Source: Pseudomonas putida
GTDB lineage: Bacteria > Pseudomonadota > Gammaproteobacteria > Pseudomonadales > Pseudomonadaceae
NCBI RefSeq assembly: GCF_003228315.1
Contig: NZ_CP029693.1
Location: forward strand, 1,984,001-2,048,000
Direction of reading: 5' to 3'
DNA length: 64,000 bases
The notes under the pieces were generated by a model that worked only from the letters and a program-made list of their open reading frames with translations, was not told the DNA's origin and did no database searches. Position 1 is the first letter of the stretch. Every line of letters begins with the position of its first letter. The position numbers and the translations under genes are program-made. Below are positions 57,123 to 64,000 of the stretch, piece by piece.

Positions 57123-58271
57123 CTAACGGCGGGCCACCACGGATGCGCCCCAGCGGCGGATATCTTCGACGAAATCCTTGGGTACCTCCATCGCCGCAAA
57201 ATGCCCGCCTTCAGGCAATGACGTCATGTCAGCCAGGTTGTAGACCAACTCGATCCGGCTGCGTGGCGCCACAGGCGTCAGCGCGTCACCCGAGTACTCG
57301 GCGAACGTCGTCGGGGTTTCACAGCGAACACCAGCAGGCAGTAGCGTGAAACCATCCTTGACCACGCCGGGGTAATACCAGAGCGCACTGGTGAAGCTGC
57401 CGGTCATCACATACAGCACGATGTTGCTCAGCAGAGTGTCCAGGTCGAAGACCTGTTCGAAGCTGCGCTGACGCAAATCCGCCCAGTCATGAAAGCGCTC
57501 CAGTATCCAGGCTGCCTGGCCCATTGGATTGTCCGCGGCGGCCCAGGCAATCGACTGTGGCTTGCTCATCTGTACTGCTGCATAACCGCTGTAGGCCCGC
57601 TGGGCGGCTTCGGCCTGGCGCTGCCAATTGAGCTCAGCGTCGTCTCGCGGTGGTGTCAGCGAGCGAAAGCCCAGCATGTTCAGATGAATCGCTTCGACAT
57701 GCTTGCCATGGTCCAGGCCAAGCCAGGATGTGACGATGGAGCCCCAATCGCCGCCTTGAGCCAGATAGCGCGGGTAGCCCAGTACCTCAGTCATCAGTTT
57801 GTTCCACAGGTTCGCCGTCTGACGCTGACTGAAGACGCCAGGTGGTTTGCCGCTGAAACCGAAGCCCGGCAGGCTTGGGATAACCAGGTCGAAGGCCTGG
57901 TCGGCAGTGCCGCCATGGCGTGACGGGAACGCCAGCGGCTCAATGACGTCCCAGAATTCCAGGTGCGAGCCCGGCCAGCCATGGGTCAACAGCAATGGCC
58001 GACGCCCTTCGGCTTCGCCTTTGACATGGACGAAATGCACGTCCAGGCCGTCGATCTCGGCGATGAATTGTGGGTAACGATTGAGCCGGTCCTGGCAGGC
58101 CTGCCAGTTGAACGATTCAAGCCAGTGGCGTTGCAGTCGATGCAAAAACTCACTGTCACAGCCCAGCGTCCAGCCGCTACCGGCAGGCGCCGGGGGTAAT
58201 CTACAATCCTCGACCTTGCGCATCACCCTCGTGATTTCGGCATCGGTCCATTGCACTTCGAAGGCTTTCAT
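57123..58271 (-). CDS. Epoxide hydrolase, EHN-type
   Basis: This 382-residue protein has the N-terminal epoxide-hydrolase cap domain (residues 1-95) followed by an alpha/beta hydrolase core with HGWPGSHLEFW (97-107). The nucleophile is Asp175 in QGGDWGS. A C-terminal histidine lies in EGGHFAAMEVP. It opens an epoxide to a vicinal diol, using tyrosines of the cap. The start is ATG 58271, overlapping the crotonase stop region; a longer frame is poorly placed. It is last in a thiolase-crotonase-hydrolase unit from operator O9. An epoxide intermediate in the pathway is therefore likely. Confidence 0.9.
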   Translation of the reverse strand: MKAFEVQWTDAEITRVMRKVEDCRLPPAPAGSGWTLGCDSEFLHRLQRHWLESFNWQACQDRLNRYPQFIAEIDGLDVHFVHVKGEAEGRRPLLLTHGWPGSHLEFWDVIEPLAFPSRHGGTADQAFDLVIPSLPGFGFSGKPPGVFSQRQTANLWNKLMTEVLGYPRYLAQGGDWGSIVTSWLGLDHGKHVEAIHLNMLGFRSLTPPRDDAELNWQRQAEAAQRAYSGYAAVQMSKPQSIAWAAADNPMGQAAWILERFHDWADLRQRSFEQVFDLDTLLSNIVLYVMTGSFTSALWYYPGVVKDGFTLLPAGVRCETPTTFAEYSGDALTPVAPRSRIELVYNLADMTSLPEGGHFAAMEVPKDFVEDIRRWGASVVARR

Positions 58272-58272
58272 A

Positions 58273-59091
58273 TCAGCTCCAGGTCCAGTTGGGATCGCGC
58301 TTTTCCATTTGGGCACGGCGCGCTTCGGTGGAATCGTTGTAGCGCGTCACCCGGCCCGTGTAATCCTGCTCGATACGATAACCTTCCTTGAGCCCCAGGT
58401 CCTCGACCCGTGTCAGCGATTCCTTGCCCAGACGCAAGCCGATTGGACTGTTGCGAGCGATACTGGCGGCCAGGCCCAGGGCTGCGTCCATCAATTTCTC
58501 CGGTGCGACGACCTCCTCGACAGCACCCAATCGATAGAACTCTTGTGCCGGAACCGCCTCGCCCGTGAAAAACATCTTGCGCGTCTTGAACGGCCCGACC
58601 AGCCGTTGGAGGTGCCGTGCACCACCGAGCACTCCGACCTTGATTTCCGGAACGGAGAAGGTGGCGTTCTCTGACGCGATAATCAGATCGCAGCACGCCA
58701 CCAGCACCAACCCGGCACCAATGGCCTTGCCATTGACCGCCGCGATGACCGGCAGCGGACAATCGAGAATGGACCAGAAGCATTCGCGTACGACCGCTCC
58801 CGGATCGAGCAAATCAAGGGTGGTGTCGCCTTCGGCGGGTGTTCGGGCATGCCGCCGTGCTGAGTCATTGAGGTCGATCCCGGCACAAAACAGCCGGTCG
58901 CCGGGTGCAGTCAACACAATCACACTGGCTTCGGTGGACCGTGCCAAGGCATTGAAAGTGGCGGTCAGCTCACGGATGGCTACCGAATCGAGCGCATTGA
59001 CCGGTGCACGGTCAAGGGTCACGACAGCGACCCGATCTCGGATTTCGGTGTGCACATGCTGCATTGGCGTGCCTGTGACAGTCGTGCTCAT
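58273..59091 (-). CDS. Crotonase-fold enoyl-CoA hydratase/isomerase
   Basis: This 272-residue crotonase-family protein has FCAGIDLND for the oxyanion hole. One glutamate is kept (Glu149 in FSVPEIKVG), but the other position is Val129 (GAGLVLVACCD). It may act as an isomerase, retro-aldolase or inefficient hydratase. The ATG 59091 has GGAG about 10 bases upstream. It overlaps the start of the epoxide hydrolase gene and follows the Ltp2-like gene by 20 bases. Confidence 0.87.
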   Translation of the reverse strand: MSTTVTGTPMQHVHTEIRDRVAVVTLDRAPVNALDSVAIRELTATFNALARSTEASVIVLTAPGDRLFCAGIDLNDSARRHARTPAEGDTTLDLLDPGAVVRECFWSILDCPLPVIAAVNGKAIGAGLVLVACCDLIIASENATFSVPEIKVGVLGGARHLQRLVGPFKTRKMFFTGEAVPAQEFYRLGAVEEVVAPEKLMDAALGLAASIARNSPIGLRLGKESLTRVEDLGLKEGYRIEQDYTGRVTRYNDSTEARRAQMEKRDPNWTWS

Positions 59092-59111
59092 GAAGGGCTA
59101 TCTCCAGTGGA

Positions 59112-60263
59112 TCAAAGAGTTTCAGCTGTGCCGAGGATCAACGTGGCTTGGCTGGAAAGCGTGCCGCCGTTGGCGTGTGCCAGCGCCAAACGGGCATTGG
59201 CGACCTGACGCTGGCCAGCCTCACCCCGTAGCTGCATGCAGGATTCGACAATGGTGAACAACCCGTACATGCCAGGATGGCAGCACGACAAACCACCGCC
59301 ATTGGTGTTGACCGGCAATGAACCACCCGGGGCGATGTTGCCACCCGACACGAAGTGACCGCCCTCGCCTTTCGGGCAAAACCCGAGGTCTTCGAGAAAC
59401 AGCAGGGTATTGATGGTGAAGGCGTCATACAGCTGCACCACGTCGATATCCGCCGGGGTGACACCGGCCAGTGCGTAGGCACGCTGGCCCGATTCACGCG
59501 CAGCCGTCACGGTAAGGTCCTGCGACTGGTCGACACCCGAATACCAGGTCGCCGCTGCACCACCGAGCAGGTACACCGGACGCGCCTGCAGGTCACGGGC
59601 GCGGTCGGAGCGAGTCAGCACAATCGCCGCCGCACCGTCGGTAACCAGGCAGCAGTCACGCACGCTCAACGGATCGGAAACCATCCGCGCTTTCAAGCAG
59701 TCTTCGATGGTCAATTCATCCCTGACAAACGCATCCGGGTTGAGTTGGGCCCACTTGCGCGCCGCCACGGCGACCTCGGCCAGATGCTCACGGGTCGTGC
59801 CGTACTGGTGCATGTGGCGCGCGGCAGCCAGTGCATAGGACGAAAGCGGCGTCAGCGGCTTGTATGGCTTCTCGTAAGGTGAAGGCAAGCGCATTGAAAC
59901 GAGCCCGCCAGACGCCGTGCGTTGGTTACTGCCGTAAATGATCAATGCCGTGTCGCAATAACCGCTTTCGAGCATCAGGGTGGCGGCGATCACATGGGAA
60001 TGAAAGGCCGAGCCCCCGGTGCGGTTGTTTTCTGTAAAGCGTGGCTGGATGCCGAGGTATTCCGCCGCGCTCAAACCTGACAATGCGTCATCTGGTGTGC
60101 AGACGAACAGTGCATCGACCTCCTGCAGGCTGACGTTGGCATCCTTGAGTGCCAGGACGGCGGCCTTGGCTGCCAGGTCCAGCGATCGCATGCCCGGAGA
60201 CTCGCCCATGCCGTAGGTGGCAGCGCCGACGATTGCCACCTGCCCTCGAGGAAAACGCTCCAT
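59112..60263 (-). CDS. Thiolase-fold lipid-transfer (Ltp2/SCP2-like) protein
   Basis: This 383-residue thiolase-superfamily protein lacks the acyl-accepting cysteine: the corresponding segment reads RTGGSAFHSHV. Other SCP2-type features are kept: DGAAAIVLT, VQLYDAFTINTLLFLEDLGF, NTNGGGLSCCHPGMYGL. Members such as Ltp2 act as steroid side-chain retro-aldolases together with a DUF35 protein, like the one encoded at 22634. This could therefore release a short side chain from a hydroxyacyl-CoA. It is first in the unit behind operator O9 with GGAG seven bases before the ATG. Confidence 0.87.
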   Translation of the reverse strand: MERFPRGQVAIVGAATYGMGESPGMRSLDLAAKAAVLALKDANVSLQEVDALFVCTPDDALSGLSAAEYLGIQPRFTENNRTGGSAFHSHVIAATLMLESGYCDTALIIYGSNQRTASGGLVSMRLPSPYEKPYKPLTPLSSYALAAARHMHQYGTTREHLAEVAVAARKWAQLNPDAFVRDELTIEDCLKARMVSDPLSVRDCCLVTDGAAAIVLTRSDRARDLQARPVYLLGGAAATWYSGVDQSQDLTVTAARESGQRAYALAGVTPADIDVVQLYDAFTINTLLFLEDLGFCPKGEGGHFVSGGNIAPGGSLPVNTNGGGLSCCHPGMYGLFTIVESCMQLRGEAGQRQVANARLALAHANGGTLSSQATLILGTAETL

Positions 60264-60319
60264 TGCTGCACTCCGTTTCGGTCCGGTCGTTACCGGCGAT
60301 TGGTCTGGACTTCGAATTA

Positions 60320-60342
60320 ATAACTAACATAGTATCAGCTAT
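60320..60342. promoter_or_regulatory. Predicted TetR operator O9
   Basis: ATAACTAAC and ATCAGCTAT flank a five-base centre between the divergent Ltp2-like and hydrolase B genes, 56 and 83 bases from their starts. Confidence 0.72.
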
Positions 60343-60425
60343 GAAGACAAATTAGCCTAAGCTGCAGAGCGCTGCAATAGCGCTCGGAATATTCCGAAAA
60401 CCGCCCATTGAAAGGACCGCTACCC

Positions 60426-61313
60426 ATGAGCGAAACCCCACAGCATCAAACCAATGAATCCACGGGGCGCCCCGCCTGGTTTGAGTGGGCGTTGGACAAT
60501 CCGGGGCGCTCACATGTCATAGAAGCCAACGGGAGCCGCCTGCACCTGCTGTCCTGGAACTTCGAAGCGCGCGACAAGCCCGTGGTGCTGTTCGTTCACG
60601 GCTTTCGTGGGCACGCGCACTGGTGGGATTTCATTGCCCCCTTCTTCGCCGACCAATACCGGGTCATCGCCCTGGACCTGTCAGGGATGGGCGACAGCGC
60701 CCACCGGGCCAGCTACGGCCCACATACCTTGGCCGAAGATGTCATTGCCGTCGCCGAGTGGCTGGACACGCCGCGCTTGATTGCAATCGGCCACAGCTAC
60801 GGTGGCTCCCGCGTGCTACGCGCCTGTGCCGATCGTCCGGAGCTGTTCGAGCGACTGATCATCATTGACAGCTACGTGGTGTTTTCCGATCAGGAAGCGG
60901 TCAAGGAGCCCGCGAAGATTCGCGGTGACCGTGAATACCCGGACATTGAAACCGCCGTTGCACGTTTCCGGCTGCTACCGCAGCAGCCCGACGCAATGCC
61001 CTGCCTGGTCGAACATGTGGCCAGGCATTCAGTGCGCGCGACGGCCACCGGCGTGCGCTGGAAGTTCGACGCCAATCTGCCACCCGGTGGCGCACGCGAA
61101 GCCGACGGCGAGCAGCTCTTGTCCAGGATCAAGCGTCCCGTCGCGTACGTGTTCGGTGAACGCAGTGTCGTCGTTTCCCCAGCCATGGCTCACCGCATCG
61201 TCAACCACCTCACGGATGCCCGCGGCCCCATCGCCATACCCGACGGGCACCACCACTTGATGTTCGACCAGCCCATCGCATTGATCAGCACGCTGCGCGC
61301 GCTGCTTGCCTAA
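60426..61313 (+). CDS. Alpha/beta hydrolase B
   Basis: This 295-residue alpha/beta hydrolase has FVHGFRGHAHWWD, ALDLSGMGDSAHR, the elbow GHSYGGSRVLRACADRP and the C-terminal DGHHHLMFDQP histidine. It is paralogous to hydrolase A at 53105 over its whole length. ATG 60426 with AAGGA nine bases upstream is preferred over an earlier ATG at 60408. It heads a rightward unit with MaoC and SDR genes. It may hydrolyse an ester, lactone or carbon-carbon bond; the substrate is not known. Confidence 0.87.
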   Translation: MSETPQHQTNESTGRPAWFEWALDNPGRSHVIEANGSRLHLLSWNFEARDKPVVLFVHGFRGHAHWWDFIAPFFADQYRVIALDLSGMGDSAHRASYGPHTLAEDVIAVAEWLDTPRLIAIGHSYGGSRVLRACADRPELFERLIIIDSYVVFSDQEAVKEPAKIRGDREYPDIETAVARFRLLPQQPDAMPCLVEHVARHSVRATATGVRWKFDANLPPGGAREADGEQLLSRIKRPVAYVFGERSVVVSPAMAHRIVNHLTDARGPIAIPDGHHHLMFDQPIALISTLRALLA

Positions 61314-61346
61314 CCCCTGCTTTTTGTCAGCCCGAGGACCCGAACC

Positions 61347-62207
61347 ATGGCCATCGATTACCACAAGCTGCTGGATCTGCAGATCCCCGATACACAGCAG
61401 AGTTACACCCACAAGGACAGCATTCTTTACGCCCTGAGCCTGGGTTACGGCAGCGATCCGCTGGACGCCCATCAGCTGCCCCTGGTGTATGAGGCCGAGT
61501 TGCGAGCAGTACCCACAATGGGCGTGGTGCTCGCACACCCCGGCTATTGGCCGCGCACCCTGGACACAGGGCTTGATTGGGTGCGCATCGTGCATGCTGA
61601 GCAAGGCCTGGTCTTGCACAAACCATTGCCCGCTCAAGCCCGGGTTATCGGCAAATCCCGGGTCGCCGACATCATCGACAAGGGTGCGGACAAGGGCGCG
61701 CTGATCACCTACGAGCGACGCATTCTGGAGGCCGACAGTGGCGAGCCGCTGTGCACCATCAGCCAGACCATGCTGGCACGCGGCGACGGCGGTTTCGGTG
61801 GTCCGCAACGCAGTGCCCCAGCGCCCCACACCGTGCCTGAGCGTGCCCCCGAACACATCATCGATCTGGTGACGGCCGAAAACATGGCGCTGCTTTATCG
61901 CTTGAATGGCGACTGGAACCCTTTGCACGCCGATCCACAGGTGGCCGCCAAAGCCGGTTTTCAAAAGCCGATTTTGCATGGACTGGCGACCTGGGGTCTG
62001 GCGGGGCGCGCGATCATGCAAGCGGTGTGTGCATTCGATGGTCGCCAGATTGGGTCCATCTTCGGGCGCTTCACCGCCCCGGCCTACCCCGGTGAAACCT
62101 TCCGCACGGAGATCTGGGTCGATGGCCCGGTCATCTCCTTCCGGGTTCGCAGCATTGAACGCGATGTAGTGGTCATCAATAACGGTCGAGCCGAACTCAG
62201 AGGCTGA
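61347..62207 (+). CDS. MaoC-like double hot-dog enoyl-CoA hydratase
   Basis: This 286-residue (R)-specific enoyl-CoA hydratase has two hot-dog domains. The first, residues about 1-145, is inactive (LVYEAELRAVPTMGVVLAH). The second carries the hydratase-2 motif with Asp189, Asn191 and His194 in NGDWNPLHADP and the later HGLATWG. It is like the MFE-2 hydratase 2 domain. It hydrates a bulky enoyl-CoA to the (R)-hydroxy form, which the SDR that follows 26 bases later may oxidise. GAGGA precedes the ATG. Confidence 0.92.
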   Translation: MAIDYHKLLDLQIPDTQQSYTHKDSILYALSLGYGSDPLDAHQLPLVYEAELRAVPTMGVVLAHPGYWPRTLDTGLDWVRIVHAEQGLVLHKPLPAQARVIGKSRVADIIDKGADKGALITYERRILEADSGEPLCTISQTMLARGDGGFGGPQRSAPAPHTVPERAPEHIIDLVTAENMALLYRLNGDWNPLHADPQVAAKAGFQKPILHGLATWGLAGRAIMQAVCAFDGRQIGSIFGRFTAPAYPGETFRTEIWVDGPVISFRVRSIERDVVVINNGRAELRG

Positions 62208-62233
62208 AACCAATAACAACAAAGGAGCACCTC

Positions 62234-63058
62234 ATGACACCCAATGACATTCGCCTGGACGGTAAAGTCGCCCTGATTACCGCTGGCGCCAATGGTATCG
62301 GCGCCGGCATTGCCGTGAACCTGGCCCGCTTCGGCGCCCGCGTGGCCATCGCCGATATCGACCGCGCGAGCGGCGAGCAGTTGGTGCAAACCATCGAGAA
62401 AGAAGGCGGCCGGGCGCTGTTCCTGGAAACCGACGTCAACCACACGGAGCAGGTCACTGCCGCCGTGGCACGAACCGCCGAGCATTTCGGCCGCCTCGAT
62501 ATTTTGGTCAATAACGCCGGTGGCGTGCGCAATAGCAGTTTTCTGGAGCAAAGCGAGCGAAGCTGGCGGCGTCATATCGACTTCAATTTCATCAGCATGC
62601 TGACAGCCACCCAAGCAGCCGCGAAGGTGATGGTGGAAGCCGGCCAGGGCGGCACCATTATCAATATCGCCAGCAGCGAAGGCTTGCGCGCGGCGCCGGG
62701 GTTTGCCGTGTACGCCGCTTGCAAGGCCGGCATGATCAGTTTCAGCCGTTCGATGGCATTGGAGCTTTCCGGGCATGGCATTCGCGTGCATGCATTGGCG
62801 CCGGACATGATCATGACCGAGGGTCTGAGGCCCTATATGGAGGCCGGCGGCGAAGCAGGCAAAGCCGCCCGCGATCGTTACATCCCGCTTGGGCGCACCG
62901 GATCGACCGATGAGTTGGCTGGCGTTGTGGTGTTTCTGGTGTCGAACATGGCGTCCTATGTCACCGGCTTGACCGTGCCGGTGGATGGCGGTGCCATCGC
63001 CTCCAGTGGCTGGACCCGGTCGCCCACCACCGGCGAATGGAACCTCTACCACGCTTGA
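62234..63058 (+). CDS. SDR-family 3-hydroxyacyl-CoA dehydrogenase-like
   Basis: This is a 274-residue classical SDR with the Rossmann motif ALITAGANGIGAGIAV (residues about 13-28). It also has NNAGG, the catalytic NIASSEGLRAAPGFAVYAACK (Ser, Tyr, Lys) and TGLTVPVDGG. It probably uses NAD to oxidise the hydroxyacyl-CoA made by the preceding MaoC protein, as in MFE-2. GGAG lies six bases before the ATG. It ends at a hairpin terminator facing the convergent thiolase. Confidence 0.92.
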   Translation: MTPNDIRLDGKVALITAGANGIGAGIAVNLARFGARVAIADIDRASGEQLVQTIEKEGGRALFLETDVNHTEQVTAAVARTAEHFGRLDILVNNAGGVRNSSFLEQSERSWRRHIDFNFISMLTATQAAAKVMVEAGQGGTIINIASSEGLRAAPGFAVYAACKAGMISFSRSMALELSGHGIRVHALAPDMIMTEGLRPYMEAGGEAGKAARDRYIPLGRTGSTDELAGVVVFLVSNMASYVTGLTVPVDGGAIASSGWTRSPTTGEWNLYHA

Positions 63059-63065
63059 GCAGCAG

Positions 63066-63101
63066 CCGAAGGCTTGCGGTAAGTAATCCGCAAGCCTTCG
63101 G
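63066..63101. terminator. Bidirectional terminator hairpin
   Basis: CCGAAGGCTTGCGG and CCGCAAGCCTTCGG form perfect 14-bp arms around an eight-base loop between converging SDR and thiolase genes. No long U-run is present. Confidence 0.75.
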
Positions 63102-63108
63102 GCACCGG

Positions 63109-64000
63109 TTACTCGCTGGACAACAACACGGCCCCGGCCAATGGGCCGCCGCCATTACTCGCCACCGCCAGGTGCGGTTGACCCGGTACTTGCCGGGCCC
63201 CGCCTTCGCCGCGCAACTGGACCACGGCCTCATGCACATGGCCGAGCCCATGAAGACGTCCGGCCGACAGTTGGCCGCCGTGGGTGGCCATTGGCAACTG
63301 GCCGTCCAAGGCAATACGGTGACCGCCTTCGACGAACGCCGCCGCCTCACCGCGCCCACAGAAACCCAGCCCCTCCAGCCACAGCAGACTGAGAAAACTG
63401 AAGCCGTCATACAGCGCGGCAACCTTCACGTCGGCAGGCTTGTAGTCGGTACGCTGCCAAAGCCGCCGACCTGCCTCTTCGGCGCAATAGCGCGTCAGAT
63501 CGCCCATCTGATCCCAAGCGTCACGGCCGGTGAACGGGCCGCAGATTGATTCGATGTTGACCGGCCGCGAGCGCAAGTCCGGCGCCGTATCACGGTGAGA
63601 AACGATCACCACCGTCGAACCATCCACCGGCACGTCGCAGTCGTACAGGCAAAGCGGCGTCGACACCATGCGCGATGCCAGATACTGCTCCATGCTCAGC
63701 GGCTCGCGATAGACCGCCTTGGGATTAAGCGCCGCATTGCGTCGGGCATTGAGCGCAACCGCCGCCAGCTGCTCGCGGGTCGCGCCAAACTCATGGAAGT
63801 AACGGCTGGCAACCAGCCCCACCCAGTTGGCCGCCGACGCCGCCTGAAACGGCACCTGGAATTCGCCAAAGCCCGATACACGCCCTTCTCCTCCTACGGA
63901 GCTTGAGCGCACGCCCGTGGCCAGCGCGCTGGATTCGGTGACGGTGCGAAAACAGATGACGTGCCTGGCCTGACCCGAACCGACTGCCATGCAGGCATTG
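63109..64000 (-). CDS. Thiolase-fold lipid-transfer protein 2 (partial)
   Basis: This is the C-terminal part of an SCP2/lipid-transfer thiolase whose start lies beyond the right edge; about 297 residues are visible. The segment NACMAVGSGQARHVI at the cut end is the region just after the active-site loop. ALYDGFSFLSLLWLEGLGFCG and the C-terminal HGGQLSAGRLHGLGH are the other family blocks. In the visible part the usual C-terminal motif is GRLHGLG rather than a Cys-Gly pair. It is a second member of the Ltp-like group in the window and is a candidate partner for DUF35 too. Confidence 0.85.
   Translation of the reverse strand, partial: NACMAVGSGQARHVICFRTVTESSALATGVRSSSVGGEGRVSGFGEFQVPFQAASAANWVGLVASRYFHEFGATREQLAAVALNARRNAALNPKAVYREPLSMEQYLASRMVSTPLCLYDCDVPVDGSTVVIVSHRDTAPDLRSRPVNIESICGPFTGRDAWDQMGDLTRYCAEEAGRRLWQRTDYKPADVKVAALYDGFSFLSLLWLEGLGFCGRGEAAAFVEGGHRIALDGQLPMATHGGQLSAGRLHGLGHVHEAVVQLRGEGGARQVPGQPHLAVASNGGGPLAGAVLLSSE

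Overview
The window looks like a chromosome segment of a Pseudomonas of the fluorescens group. Support comes from the GC-rich codon use, the paired REP palindromes typical of that group, PhnW/PhnX for 2-aminoethylphosphonate, a VgrG of type VI secretion, and FadH/dcyD/cytochrome b561 neighbours. No rRNA, tRNA, CRISPR array, integrase or complete insertion sequence was seen.

Left part (1-12.8 kb): ordinary accessory and core genes. A short VgrG (149-1561) faces a 2-aminoethylphosphonate (AEP) block: FAD-dependent amine oxidase, OPA-type MFS carrier, two LysR regulators, phnW and phnX. Cytochrome b561, a D-cysteine desulfhydrase/ACC deaminase relative and fadH follow. Five inverted pairs of REP elements lie between these genes.

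Right part (about 13.2 kb to beyond the right edge): a dense catabolic island of about 43 genes and no REP elements. It has two AMP-dependent acyl-CoA ligases, a CaiB-type CoA-transferase, five heteromeric acyl-CoA dehydrogenase sets (three split gene pairs and two fusions), four crotonase-fold proteins, a MaoC hydratase, four SDRs, three thiolase-fold enzymes (one like Ltp2 aldolases), a DUF35 zinc-ribbon protein, a KshA-like Rieske oxygenase, a BaiCD/FadH-like flavo-iron-sulfur reductase, an epoxide hydrolase, two paralogous alpha/beta hydrolases, rubredoxin, GMC and Fe-type alcohol dehydrogenases, an aldehyde dehydrogenase, a diiron-like PF10118 protein and an extra panC. An envelope set (RND/MMPL, Ycf48-like, DUF1329, DUF1302) probably moves a hydrophobic substrate across the cell envelope.

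The main finding is that the island appears to be one regulon. Nine 23-bp imperfect palindromes (half-sites near ATAACTGAC and GTCAGTTAT, separated by five bases) lie upstream of nearly every transcription unit, mostly in divergent promoters. The only regulator gene in the island, a TetR-family repressor at 20976-21587, is the obvious candidate to bind them. The gene set resembles steroid or bile-acid side-chain catabolism (FadE26/27- and FadE34-like dehydrogenases, Ltp2/DUF35, KshA, BaiCD). The usual steroid ring-opening genes (kstD, hsaA/hsaC/hsaD sets) are not here. I infer a CoA-dependent pathway for a bulky, branched or polycyclic hydrophobic compound such as a terpenoid or steroid-like acid. 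The substrate cannot be read from the sequence.
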